Source: Ohtaekwangia sp.
GTDB taxonomy: Bacteria > Bacteroidota > Bacteroidia > Cytophagales > Cyclobacteriaceae
Assembly: GCA_021155195.1 (NCBI GenBank)
Contig: JAJNPV010000037.1
Span: 620,001-684,000, forward strand
Direction: 5' to 3'
Length of the DNA: 64,000 bases
Below, piece after piece: positions 50,682 through 60,162 of this stretch. Each line of letters opens with the position of its first letter. Position 1 is the stretch's first letter. The translations under genes were made by a program, and so were the position numbers. The notes beneath the pieces are model-generated. The model did not search any database, had not been told where the DNA came from, and was given only the letters and a program-made list of their open reading frames with translations.

Positions 50682-53042
50682 TTATTTAAAGTAAGGACTT
50701 ACTGTAAATGTGTATTGTTCTACGATGGGATTTCCATCTTCTGAAATTCCCTGAAGAACAGCCTTATAAATTCCGGGTTGGTCGGATGAATAAAAATCGA
50801 ATAACTTTTGATCGTTGAATAGGATTATGTTCGGATTCCAATACAATAGATGTCTTGCATCGGGCAGCCTGCTTTCTTGTTCTTTAACGGTTTCGTAGCG
50901 GGGAGAGAAGAATTCTTTTTGTGCCTGCAGCCCTTCATAATCGAGCGTAAATGTATTCGAACTAACTTGATATCCACCCAAGTCTGCAGTATAGGTTCTG
51001 TAACTTACAATGCCGTCAAATGAAAGTGCCCCTAAATAATACTTACCTGTCATTACATCAATGGATTTTATTTTGAGTGGATCCATGGTCATAAATTTAT
51101 CGGTATTGAAAATGGGTACACCATCCAGTAACACGAGTGGTTCATTCTCAAATACAGCTCCTTTAAGATTATCATTTACGCGAAAGATGAATTTCCCATC
51201 CTTTTTCCTTAAGCGCACACCCTTTACATATTCTCGCATTACTTCTTCCATTACCGGAAAACGCGTATAATCATCGAGGTTATAATGTTCAGAAGGTTTT
51301 CCATAGAAGGAAGAACTATCGCTGATAGAGTTATATTTTTCAGGTTGTACTTTGAAAGCATCACCCACTTGCATTGCGATACTTCTGGCAGTAAGTTGGT
51401 TAGCAATAAGGGTTGGAAGATTAAAAGTGGGGAATGATTGAGATGCAAATAGGTTGGAGAAAGGAGGCGTCATCTCGATTCGAATAAGACTGTCAGGTTG
51501 TGAGATTTGGACGAATAGTTTTTTTCTATTTAATAGATTCCGGGTTTCAAAAAGGAAATTTTCTTGCTCGCCACTTATGTCATTATAAACCTGAACAGAT
51601 TTATCCGGATACGCTAAATACATTGTGACTCCTTGCATTGGGTTTCTGGTAGTTCTGTCTTTTATGATTCCGGAAACAAGATGACCTCTTAGTTCAGGTA
51701 AAAATTTAATCGGTTCTGCTGGCTTATCTACATCTTCCCACCGAAATCTACTCCAGCCATGCGTAAGTATGAGATTATCTATAGCCTTGGTTACATTTAC
51801 TTCATTGGAAAAATAATAACCGGGACTTTCAATGTTGCCTTTTAATTCGCTCGTTAGCCATAACGAACTTTGAATGTCTGCAACATCGTTCTGTAAAGAA
51901 TCATTTCTATAAACTGCCAGTGAAAGACTAGCGGCATTATTTATTTTTTGCTTGGGTGAAATAGTTAATTCTATTTTATTGCGGATTGCATACGTTGATT
52001 TATTGGAAGTAATGCTTACAGCAATTTTATTGGATGGCTCAATGAAGACTAATCTTTCTGAGATTGGTTTTAATTCACCATTGAAGAGGGTTAAGCTAGA
52101 GATGCCTCTACCAAGTACGTTTTTAGGAACCATGAAATCGGCCGATCCATTTATTAAATTTTGAGAAGCAGTGAACTTGATTACCTGCCGGGTATGTGCA
52201 ATCAAATGAATTTGAGTTGCACCCTCTTTTCCTTTACTTCTAACTTTTACATAAAATCTATTCTCAGAAGTATCAGTTACCTGCAGCGAATACCCTGTTG
52301 ATTGTATTGCAGGAAGATTTGTTTTGTATTTTTTCTCTTCGTGAATAATTATAGTTTGATAGGATTCATTTGCATTGGGTTTAAATTTAAAACTACCGAT
52401 TCCAAATTTTAAAGGGTTAAAGCGGACTATTGTATCGCCTTGAGCCGAAAGAATAAATCCATGATAATCTAATCCCTGTCCGGCTTCTGAAACAACCCGG
52501 CAGGCTATCTTGCTTGTTATGCCTTCCACCAATTGTCCTCCTTCCGGAAAGAATTGAATATCCAACTTACTGTCTGGTACCATTGGTGTCTTTACAAGGC
52601 TTCGAAATGGATTTACGATGCTGATTACTTCCTGAAAATAAAAATCAGGATTAAAGTTTTTCATCCAGTTCGTATATGCGCGCACGGTATAATTGTCTGA
52701 ATCTAGCGATGCAGGCAACGCGACAGATCCATTCCCTCTTCCATCTTGAATGCTAACTTTTGTTTGGATGATGGGGATATTCTTGCGATCAAAAATTTCT
52801 AAATAAACAACTGTACTTGTTGTGGCTGGTAGGTGCAGCATCCCATCCACCAGGTAAATTTTAAACCAAGCGGTTTCACCGGCTAGATAGAATGAATGAT
52901 CTAAGTGAACAAAAACTTTTTCCTGATAATGAGCTGTATTAAAATCTGTTGCTTTTTTTACAAATGAGTTGAGTGTTGATTGAGCTGTTGCCAATCCATT
53001 AGCCAGGATAATAAAACAACATGCAAGTGCAATTCTTTTCAT
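50682..53042 (-). CDS. MG2-like and TonB-plug-like secreted protein
   Basis: A 786-residue protein with a Sec signal peptide. The N-terminal part has a macroglobulin-like MG2 domain (KVFVHLDHSFYLAGETAWF, about 41-60), a second Ig-like region, and a CarboxypepD_reg-like segment (VSGIIKDRTTRNPMQGVTMY). The end resembles a TonB-receptor plug (VLLDGVPIFNTDKF, IKSIDVMTGKYYLGALSFDG) but there is no barrel. I chose the ATG at 53042 because it shares an A with the previous stop (TGATG). It is the last gene of a coupled operon with a TonB receptor and a DUF4249 protein, and it probably works on the cell surface with them. Function unknown. Confidence 0.75.
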   Translation of the reverse strand: MKRIALACCFIILANGLATAQSTLNSFVKKATDFNTAHYQEKVFVHLDHSFYLAGETAWFKIYLVDGMLHLPATTSTVVYLEIFDRKNIPIIQTKVSIQDGRGNGSVALPASLDSDNYTVRAYTNWMKNFNPDFYFQEVISIVNPFRSLVKTPMVPDSKLDIQFFPEGGQLVEGITSKIACRVVSEAGQGLDYHGFILSAQGDTIVRFNPLKFGIGSFKFKPNANESYQTIIIHEEKKYKTNLPAIQSTGYSLQVTDTSENRFYVKVRSKGKEGATQIHLIAHTRQVIKFTASQNLINGSADFMVPKNVLGRGISSLTLFNGELKPISERLVFIEPSNKIAVSITSNKSTYAIRNKIELTISPKQKINNAASLSLAVYRNDSLQNDVADIQSSLWLTSELKGNIESPGYYFSNEVNVTKAIDNLILTHGWSRFRWEDVDKPAEPIKFLPELRGHLVSGIIKDRTTRNPMQGVTMYLAYPDKSVQVYNDISGEQENFLFETRNLLNRKKLFVQISQPDSLIRIEMTPPFSNLFASQSFPTFNLPTLIANQLTARSIAMQVGDAFKVQPEKYNSISDSSSFYGKPSEHYNLDDYTRFPVMEEVMREYVKGVRLRKKDGKFIFRVNDNLKGAVFENEPLVLLDGVPIFNTDKFMTMDPLKIKSIDVMTGKYYLGALSFDGIVSYRTYTADLGGYQVSSNTFTLDYEGLQAQKEFFSPRYETVKEQESRLPDARHLLYWNPNIILFNDQKLFDFYSSDQPGIYKAVLQGISEDGNPIVEQYTFTVSPYFK

Positions 53043-54166
53043 CACGGCCAAAAATCAGGTTTAACATTTGTGCCTCCACTTAGACGACAATCTACGCATT
53101 GTGTCGGTGAATAATAATAACCTAGAATGGCAGGGCCAAATCCATCGGGTATTTCAGCAGTTAGTAAGAAGGGACCAGTGAAATTGGGAACGTCCGCTAA
53201 TCTAAGCTCGCTTTGTTCGCATCCTGCATACGGAGTTTCATAATAAGATGGTGTGGGTAGTTCTGAACTCGAGATGAAAATTCGCTTTGAAGTAACCGAA
53301 CTAATATAAAAATATCCCAAAACAGTTTCTGAGGGGTCACTTAGACATTTAAAATTTCCGCTTAGTTGCGTTGGCGTGGGTCCAAATAAAGTACCAAGGT
53401 CTTCCGAGTTTTTGCGAAGTTGCCTCCAATAATTAAAAGCCTTTTCGGTAATGGAATACTGATTAACAAGTATACTGTATCTAAACCGCAACAATTCTGA
53501 ATTTTGTTTTATATAACGAAGAGTAAAATTGCTTATAATATTTTTGGAAAGTCGAACAGAAGATTCAATGAGAATATCTGATGATTTTTTTGTTCGCCAG
53601 CAACTATAAATATTGTCGTTTCTCAACTCAACCTTGCGTGTGGTATAATTATAAATGAAAGCGGAGTTAAATGCTGAAATATAAGAGTTCGTTTCCTCGT
53701 AGGTCCAGCGGTAAAACCCTTCTTCATTTTCAAAGTCATGGGTATTTACACTTATTTCTACACCTAAATCGTCTGTTATTTTCCAGCTTATGCTATCAAG
53801 AGGAGGACTAATTTTTACTGGTTCAAAATCCGATTGATATTCCTTTGAGTTTTGGGTTCTAACCATTAATTTATAATTGGTTGCCGGAAATGGTTGCTGA
53901 GGAAGTACATATTTTCCAGGTTCCAGTTCTGAAAGCAAAAACTTTGTACCTAACTCATCCTCAAGCCAAACAGAAGCACCATTTTCAATTATGGGCATCC
54001 TGTTGTCAGAAATATTTTGAGATCGCGTTAGAAGAATGGTACTTTCTCCAAAAACGTCAATAAACCCATCAATCGCTAATGCCCCAAGATCCTGCTCAAC
54101 AATAGGCGGAGTATATGGATCTATGCAACTGGTAAAAAGAATCAATATTAAAGCTATTCTTTTCAC
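53042..54166 (-). CDS. DUF4249-family lipoprotein
   Basis: A 374-residue lipoprotein (lipobox TSC, Cys14), starting MKRIALILILFTSCIDPY. The domain begins about residue 25 with LAIDGFIDVFGESTILLTRS and carries ISDNRMPIIENGASVWLED; the end has YYSPTQCVDCRLSGGTN, with two Cys near the C-terminus. DUF4249 proteins regularly accompany TonB receptors with an STN or CarboxypepD_reg domain, and are thought to be surface partners of the receptor, though the cargo is unknown. It starts 2 bases after the receptor stop and overlaps the next gene at TGATG. Confidence 0.9.
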   Translation of the reverse strand: MKRIALILILFTSCIDPYTPPIVEQDLGALAIDGFIDVFGESTILLTRSQNISDNRMPIIENGASVWLEDELGTKFLLSELEPGKYVLPQQPFPATNYKLMVRTQNSKEYQSDFEPVKISPPLDSISWKITDDLGVEISVNTHDFENEEGFYRWTYEETNSYISAFNSAFIYNYTTRKVELRNDNIYSCWRTKKSSDILIESSVRLSKNIISNFTLRYIKQNSELLRFRYSILVNQYSITEKAFNYWRQLRKNSEDLGTLFGPTPTQLSGNFKCLSDPSETVLGYFYISSVTSKRIFISSSELPTPSYYETPYAGCEQSELRLADVPNFTGPFLLTAEIPDGFGPAILGYYYSPTQCVDCRLSGGTNVKPDFWP

Positions 54167-54168
54167 TA

Positions 54169-56919
54169 TCAGAATTTAAAATTATAAGTAATGGTTGGAA
54201 TAGCGCTACCAAAAATAGAAAGCTTATACCCCTTCACCACACCATTTTCAGAGGTGAAGTATACAGAGTAAGCATTTCTTCTTCCAGTAAGATTATATAC
54301 GGATAAACTCCATGAGCTATGAGCCAGTTTTTTTATTTTATGATTTCCCTCAATATTGAGTGAAAAATCTGAACGGAAATAATCCGGAATTCGATATTGG
54401 TTGCGATCTGAGTATAGCAACCTATTAGATCCTTCGAGCGTGTATTTAGCTATTGGTAACGTAATGGGTCGGCCTGTGCTATAAACCATATTTAAAGACA
54501 TGCTGAATCGTCTGTTAAACTTGTAATTACCAATAAAATTGAATGCATGAGGCTTATCATAATTACTTGGATAATATTCACCCCGGTTAATGGTTTCACT
54601 ATCGGTTTCTCCGGCTGTTTTGAGTAAAGATCGAGAGTAAGTGTAGCTCAGCCAGCCATTCAGTTTACCGCTTGCCTTTTTCACTAAGAACTCAGCACCG
54701 TAGGCTTTGCCTTCTGCATTGAGAATATCTGTTTCAATGTGATGGTTTAAGATAAGTTCGGCACCTCCTTTATAATCAAGAAAGTTATGCATAATCTTAT
54801 AATAGGCTTCCACGGAAAACTCAATGGACTTTTTCATAGAGTGATAGTACCCCACAGAAATTTGATCGCCAATGAGTGGTTTTACATATGGATCGCTCAA
54901 TTTCCAAATATCAGTTGGCGCAATGGCAGTTGTGTTTGATAACATTTGAATGTATTGCCGCAGGCGATTGTAGCTTACTTTAACCGATGTATTTCTGGAA
55001 ACACTATAGCGGGCTGAAAGTCGGATTTCCGGGCCGCTTGAGTTAGAAATTTTCTTACCTGAGGGAAATGAAACGGTATCAATAATCGTACTTACATCTT
55101 TTGGACTTCCGGGCTGATAAACAAATAAATTGCGTGGACCTCTGTTTTGAAAGAATGAATATCTTAACCCTCCATAGAGAGAAAGTTGCGGAGTTACTTC
55201 AAAATTATCGCCTACATACACGGAACTTTCCAAAGCTTGTTCGCTCGGCAATATATCAGGAACAACTAATGATTCATTACCGGTTGGTTGCAAGGAGCCT
55301 GGAGCAAGCTTGTAGTGAATTGTTCCGGCACCAAATCCGATCGTATGTTTGGAACTTAAAAAATAATTGAAATCAACTTTTGCATTTAACTGATCAATTG
55401 TATAAGAAAGATCGAAGGCGTTGACAGGTTTTTTGGAGCTGCTGATAGTATAATCGTAACCACTATAGGAGGTTGTTAATGTTCCCAGTAACTTATTGCT
55501 AAAGATATGTCTCCATTTAATGGAGGCTGCCCGATTGCTATAACTATAAGTAGTATCGCCCTGAAGTTTGAAACGGTCATTGCTCATATATCCAGAGATG
55601 TAGAGGTTGTTTTTGTTATTTATTTCTTGAGCAATTGCCAAATTCAAATCATAGAAAGAGGCTTTGCTGTTTTGAAAATTTGAAGAAGGAATTTTTTTTA
55701 ATAGCCAGTCAGAATAAGTAGAACGACCCCCAATCAGGAAGGAACTTTTATCTTTTGTAATAGGACCTTCCAACGCAAACCTGCCCGTGATAGGACTAAT
55801 ACCACCGGAACCTGCCCACTTGCGCTTATTTCCTTCACGTGTTGAAATGTCAAGCACGGAAGAAATCCGTCCACCATACTCGGCAGGAATTCCACTTTTA
55901 TACAGTTCTACATTTTTAATAAGATCAGCATTAAAAGCTGAGAAGAACCCAAATAAGTGCGATGGATTATAAATAGTCGCATCATTAAATAAAATCAGAT
56001 TTTGATCGGTAGCACCACCACGTACGTTAAAACCAACAGTAGCCTCACCTACGGATTGCACACCCGGCAAGGTGAGTACGGCTTTTAAAATATCCACTTC
56101 GCCCAGTGCCACGGGAATCTGCTTCATAGTTTTGATATCAATTTTTTCAAGTCCCATTTGTAATCCAAGAACTCGCTCATCTTTTTCTGATTCCACTACA
56201 ACTTCTTTTAATGGAAGCACATCTTCATCCATTTCAATGTTCATTTTCCCATCGGAATGAAGCAGTACATTCCGATCGATGCTTTTCATTCCAATGCTTC
56301 GAATTTTCAGTTGTTGGGTTCCCTTAGGAAGTGTTATTGAGTAATAACCATTAGCATCTGATGCTACTCCAATTAATGGCTTTTCTATAAGCACCGAAGC
56401 GCCAATTACAGGCTCGCCCGTTTTTATGCTCCGTATGTAACCCGCGATAGTAGCTGTACTTTTATTGTTTGTACCACGTGTTCCAATAATGGTAAGTTTT
56501 TCAACTTTCACTTTTTCAGCCTCTTCAAAGCGAGCGTTTTCTTTTCTCTGCCCTATACTATCCGATAGGCTACCCCCAGAAAAAAAGTTAGATGGAAGCT
56601 CGGTAAGAATTGGCTCACGAAGAGTAATGTATATATAGAGGTTTGGATCAATTGAGTATCGATAATCAGAACCACGAAAAACCTCATCAAGAATTTCAGC
56701 GATTGTTTTATTAGAGAATGAAATAGTAATAATAAGACTGTCTGTTTGGACAGGATTAAAGAAGAATTTGTAATCTGTTTTTTGTTCGAGTGCAGTAATA
56801 AAATTATTAAAAGGTTGCTTGCTGTATTCTCCGCTCATTCTTTTCTGTTCCTGTGCCAGAGCGGTAAGGGTAACGGTGAATAAGAAAAGCAAAAGAAGGA
56901 AGGATTTTACTTTTCTCAT
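54169..56919 (-). CDS. TonB-dependent receptor with STN domain
   Basis: A 916-residue outer-membrane receptor. Signal peptide about 1-22; secretin/TonB short N-terminal (STN) domain about 28-105 (FNNFITALEQKTDYKFFF, then SFSNKTIAEILDEVFRGS); CarboxypepD_reg domain about 155-240 (IAGYIRSIKTGEPVIGASVL); plug about 260-365 (LPGVQSVGEATVGFNVRGGA and PAEYGGRISSVLDIS); barrel to the end, ITYNFKF. The STN domain would let it signal to an anti-sigma factor, but no sigma or FecR gene is nearby. It overlaps the upstream gene as ATGA, so it is translationally coupled. Cargo unknown. Confidence 0.93.
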   Translation of the reverse strand: MRKVKSFLLLLFLFTVTLTALAQEQKRMSGEYSKQPFNNFITALEQKTDYKFFFNPVQTDSLIITISFSNKTIAEILDEVFRGSDYRYSIDPNLYIYITLREPILTELPSNFFSGGSLSDSIGQRKENARFEEAEKVKVEKLTIIGTRGTNNKSTATIAGYIRSIKTGEPVIGASVLIEKPLIGVASDANGYYSITLPKGTQQLKIRSIGMKSIDRNVLLHSDGKMNIEMDEDVLPLKEVVVESEKDERVLGLQMGLEKIDIKTMKQIPVALGEVDILKAVLTLPGVQSVGEATVGFNVRGGATDQNLILFNDATIYNPSHLFGFFSAFNADLIKNVELYKSGIPAEYGGRISSVLDISTREGNKRKWAGSGGISPITGRFALEGPITKDKSSFLIGGRSTYSDWLLKKIPSSNFQNSKASFYDLNLAIAQEINNKNNLYISGYMSNDRFKLQGDTTYSYSNRAASIKWRHIFSNKLLGTLTTSYSGYDYTISSSKKPVNAFDLSYTIDQLNAKVDFNYFLSSKHTIGFGAGTIHYKLAPGSLQPTGNESLVVPDILPSEQALESSVYVGDNFEVTPQLSLYGGLRYSFFQNRGPRNLFVYQPGSPKDVSTIIDTVSFPSGKKISNSSGPEIRLSARYSVSRNTSVKVSYNRLRQYIQMLSNTTAIAPTDIWKLSDPYVKPLIGDQISVGYYHSMKKSIEFSVEAYYKIMHNFLDYKGGAELILNHHIETDILNAEGKAYGAEFLVKKASGKLNGWLSYTYSRSLLKTAGETDSETINRGEYYPSNYDKPHAFNFIGNYKFNRRFSMSLNMVYSTGRPITLPIAKYTLEGSNRLLYSDRNQYRIPDYFRSDFSLNIEGNHKIKKLAHSSWSLSVYNLTGRRNAYSVYFTSENGVVKGYKLSIFGSAIPTITYNFKF

Positions 56920-57650
56920 TTCTGCTCATTCAATTGATCAAAATAGTAACCCATTCTCGCCAGTGCATGCTCCTTATTGTTTTTGAATGAGATTTTTTCC
57001 TGACCTAATAATTTATTCAATTCATTTTTATGTTCTTTTAAAACATTTAATGCAGATTTCTTGGAAGTTATAGTATAATAGGTGCCGTCTCTGAGGATGT
57101 AAAGTCTCCTCTTTGTAACAAGTTCAGTGATCATCGTTTTTTCTCCAATTTTTTCCTGAATGGTTTTATAATGAAGTGCGTAGACTTTTGTTTCACCTCC
57201 GTAGAGTTCTTGGTAAAATCCTGCTGAGGGAGATTCAAGATGCACAAAGTATTTATCGGATATAGTAAAGTATTTTATCTTTTCGGTGATCAGTTCAATT
57301 TTTGCATGACTTTTTGGATGGTCTACAAGGACTCTGCTTTGATAAATATCAAACAGCAATGGAATATTTTCGTAAAGCTGACCATCATAAAAGATTGATC
57401 CATCTTGCCAATCATCCATTACAAAGTAAGGGAAGCCTTCTATAACTTTTCTCTGGAAAGGATCAATAAACTCTATTCCATTGTATAAGCGAGTGTTCTC
57501 GCCAAGATTTTGATCGTATAGTTGAGTTAAAAATTGACGGGAAGAACTTAAAACCAAACTATCAGGCTTTGGTGCCTGCCCAAAAAGCATTGTATTTAAG
57601 AGCACAATCAATAATAATGAGAGACCTAATTTTTTGAGAGATGCTTTCAA
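56916..57650 (-). CDS. Secreted protein of unknown function, first gene of the TonB operon
   Basis: A 244-residue protein with a Sec signal peptide (about 1-25, ending MLFGQA). The mature part includes LYNGIEFIDPFQRKVIEGFP, then YFVMDDWQDGSIFYDGQLYE, and a charged helical C-terminus. I do not recognise a family. It is followed by the TonB receptor with a 4-base ATGA overlap, so the products are made together. The gene lies 170 bases from rny and has no clear promoter motif by eye. Confidence 0.7.
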   Translation of the reverse strand: MKASLKKLGLSLLLIVLLNTMLFGQAPKPDSLVLSSSRQFLTQLYDQNLGENTRLYNGIEFIDPFQRKVIEGFPYFVMDDWQDGSIFYDGQLYENIPLLFDIYQSRVLVDHPKSHAKIELITEKIKYFTISDKYFVHLESPSAGFYQELYGGETKVYALHYKTIQEKIGEKTMITELVTKRRLYILRDGTYYTITSKKSALNVLKEHKNELNKLLGQEKISFKNNKEHALARMGYYFDQLNEQK

Positions 57651-57774
57651 GTTACCTTATGACTGTTAGCTGAGTGCGATGAGAATTTCTTAATTAATAA
57701 AGTTAGCTAATGAATCGTGAATGGGGGATACCACTGAAAGAAAATTTAAAAAAAGAGTAAAGCTATTTTAAAAA

Positions 57775-57799
57775 GTAAAGACCCAGATCGGGCCTTTAC
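57775..57799 (-). terminator. Rho-independent terminator after rny
   Basis: On the minus strand GTAAAGGCCC and GGGTCTTTAC pair (one G-U) around GATCT and are followed by TTTTT. It lies 21 bases past the rny stop codon and ends the housekeeping unit. Confidence 0.85.
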
Positions 57800-57819
57800 A
57801 AAGTAATGAGTGATTCGTT

Positions 57820-59409
57820 TTATTTAGCGTATGCCACACTGCGCATCTCCCGAATAACGGTCACTTTTATCTGCCCCGGATACTGCATGTCTTTTTCTAT
57901 CTTTTGCGAGATATCAAAACTTAACTGGGCAGCACGTTCGTCTGTTGCTTTCTCAGCATCCACCATCACGCGCAACTCACGACCAGCCTGAATCGCATAA
58001 CATTTTTCAACCCCTTCAAAACTCAATCCCACACTCTCCAATTCTTTCAAGCGTTTGATATATTGTTCCATCACCTCACGTCTGGCACCAGGTCTGGCAC
58101 CTGAAATCGCATCACAGGCTTGCACAACAGGTGAAATGATGCTCGTCATTTCTATTTCATCATGGTGAGCGCCAATTGCATTGCAGATGATAGGATGTTC
58201 TTTGTATTTCTGTGCCAACTCCATCCCAACAATAGCATGCGGTTTTTCTAGTTCTTCATGCCATACTTTACCAATGTCGTGAAGAAGGCCAGCGCGTTTT
58301 GCTTGCTTTACATTCAAGCCAAGTTCAGCTGCCATAATGGCGCATAGGTTGGCCACTTCGCGTGAGTGTTGAAGGAGGTTTTGTCCATACGATGAACGAT
58401 AGCGCATGCGACCCACCATCTTAACCAATTCAGGCGCCAATCCATGAATTCCCAAATCAATCACAGTGCGTTCACCAATCTCAACTATTTCGTCTTCAAT
58501 ATTTTTAGATGTCTTGGCAACAATCTCTTCAATACGAGCCGGGTGAATGCGTCCATCCTGAACTAACCGATGTAATGACAGACGTGCAATTTCCCTGCGT
58601 ACGGGATCAAACCCTGAAATAATGATTGCTTCCGGGGTGTCATCAACTATAATCTCAACTCCCGTTGCAGCTTCAAGCGCACGAATGTTTCGACCTTCGC
58701 GGCCAATGACTTTTCCTTTAATATCATCGCTTTCGATATTGAAAATCGAAACGCAGTTTTCAACGGCATGTTCAGTGGCGGTGCGCTGAATGGTTTCAAC
58801 AACAATTTTCTTAGCTTCTTTCGTAGCAGATAGTTTGGCCTGCTCCATAATGTCTTTGATGTATGAACTCGCTTTGGTGGCGGCCTCTTCTTTCAAAGAT
58901 TCTACTAACTGATCGCGTGCCTGGTCAGCCGTTAGTTTTGAAATTCCTTCCAGGATGGCAACTTTCTGGGCATTGAATTTATCCAACTCCTCTTTGCGTT
59001 TTTTTACAAGTTCGTGCTGGTGCGCCAGACTTTGCTTCTCTTCGTCCACTTCACCCTCTTTTCTTTTCAACGTTTCGAGTTCTTTTGAAAGTTGTGCCTC
59101 ACGCTGTTTTATTTTCTGCTCGTTGTTGATGATCTGATTTTTCTTGCGATTGGCCTCTTCTTCAAACTCCTGCTTCATTTTCAGGAATTTTTCCTTGGCT
59201 TCTAATATTCTGTCTTTCTTGATATTCTCGGCCTGCAATTCTGCTTCCCGGATAATCAACTTAGATTTTTCTTCGGCCGCCTGATTATTTTTTTTGAGTT
59301 TTCTCTTATAGAGGAGAGACCCCACCAATAATCCAATCAGCACGATCAGGATTAAGGCTATAAGAGCAACAACAATCAAACTGCTTGCTCCCTGGTTTAA
59401 TAAGTCCAT
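57820..59409 (-). CDS. rny: Ribonuclease Y
   Basis: A 529-residue membrane-anchored endoribonuclease that starts mRNA decay. N-terminal transmembrane helix about 11-33; long coiled coil about 37-190; KH domain about 215-290 with GKVIGREGRNIRALE; HD domain about 335-440 with LLQHSREVANLCAI and the metal-binding AGLLHDIGK; C-terminal domain ending KVTVIREMRSVAYAK. Length and order are typical. It lies 79 bases after zapA; no riboswitch or 6S-like RNA could be recognised in that gap. Confidence 0.97.
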   Translation of the reverse strand: MDLLNQGASSLIVVALIALILIVLIGLLVGSLLYKRKLKKNNQAAEEKSKLIIREAELQAENIKKDRILEAKEKFLKMKQEFEEEANRKKNQIINNEQKIKQREAQLSKELETLKRKEGEVDEEKQSLAHQHELVKKRKEELDKFNAQKVAILEGISKLTADQARDQLVESLKEEAATKASSYIKDIMEQAKLSATKEAKKIVVETIQRTATEHAVENCVSIFNIESDDIKGKVIGREGRNIRALEAATGVEIIVDDTPEAIIISGFDPVRREIARLSLHRLVQDGRIHPARIEEIVAKTSKNIEDEIVEIGERTVIDLGIHGLAPELVKMVGRMRYRSSYGQNLLQHSREVANLCAIMAAELGLNVKQAKRAGLLHDIGKVWHEELEKPHAIVGMELAQKYKEHPIICNAIGAHHDEIEMTSIISPVVQACDAISGARPGARREVMEQYIKRLKELESVGLSFEGVEKCYAIQAGRELRVMVDAEKATDERAAQLSFDISQKIEKDMQYPGQIKVTVIREMRSVAYAK

Positions 59410-59488
59410 GAGTTAGGTATTTATAGGTTAAATACCCGGGTTGGCAAAAGCCAAAACAAAATGTGATAGGAATTTTAAAAAGAAGGGC

Positions 59489-59776
59489 TTAGAGTGCCTG
59501 AGAAACCAACTTATTAATGTGGTTTACCTTTTCAATCACGGTCTGGTCTATTACCTGCAAACTTTCTTCGTCTGCCATTTTATCTACCAAACAATCGAAA
59601 GCCACCATGGCCAGCAGGTCTTGTTTATCGTCAATCCCAAACTGTTCCCGGTAATATTTTATTTTTTCGTTGATGACCTTGCCGGCCGCGCGCACTTTTT
59701 CCTCTTCCTTGCGTTTTACCTTCATCGGGTATTCGCGGTCTGCAATTTTTATTTTTACTGATAATTCGTCCATCAA
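59489..59776 (-). CDS. zapA: Cell division protein ZapA
   Basis: A 95-residue protein. The N-terminal domain reads LSVKIKIADREYPMKVKRKEEE (kept here as the start IKIADREYPMKV), then VRAAGKVINEKI, and the C-terminal coiled coil includes KQDLLAMVAFDCLVDKMADEE. ZapA bundles FtsZ filaments at the division site. It starts 10 bases after the coiled-coil gene stop; both come after pheT, a common order in Bacteroidota. Confidence 0.92.
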   Translation of the reverse strand: MMDELSVKIKIADREYPMKVKRKEEEKVRAAGKVINEKIKYYREQFGIDDKQDLLAMVAFDCLVDKMADEESLQVIDQTVIEKVNHINKLVSQAL

Positions 59777-59786
59777 CCTTTACCGG

Positions 59787-60083
59787 TTATCTACTCAAAT
59801 GAGCAATACACTTATCGATTTCGCGGATATACTCGTCAACTTTCTTTTTTAATTCCGAAACACCTTTGTCTTCCGGGTTTATATGATCTACAATCTTAGT
59901 GATTTTAATCTGATTTTTAAAATGATGGAGCTGCTCATCACGCTTGCTGATGTCCGTTTTGAGCTCATGGTTTTCTAATTTCAGACCTTTTAATTGATCT
60001 TTTAAGGACTTATGCTCATTAAGCAGCAACAACACTTTCCGTTCTAATCCATTCAGGTTTGACTTTAATGCTTCTTGATCCAT
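59787..60083 (-). CDS. Small coiled-coil protein next to ZapA
   Basis: A 98-residue protein, almost fully helical: residues about 5-62 form a heptad-rich coiled coil (LERKVLLLLNEHKSLKDQLK, LKLENHELKTDISKRDEQL) and about 75-97 another helix (LKKKVDEYIREIDKCIAHL). No domain is recognised. Its position between pheT and zapA, 10 bases from zapA, and its ZapB-like size and shape suggest a division-related partner of ZapA; that is inference. Confidence 0.75.
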   Translation of the reverse strand: MDQEALKSNLNGLERKVLLLLNEHKSLKDQLKGLKLENHELKTDISKRDEQLHHFKNQIKITKIVDHINPEDKGVSELKKKVDEYIREIDKCIAHLSR

Positions 60084-60162
60084 TCGATTAATATTTGGAT
60101 TTTGTTGCTCGATTCAGTTTTCTGGCTTCGAGTAACCAGAAACATGTATCGGGCTTAGTTTT

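Noticed and set aside
57651..57819. Possible small RNA between the TonB operon and rny
   Set aside because: Only the terminator hairpin of rny is seen; no promoter or further structure supports an RNA gene.
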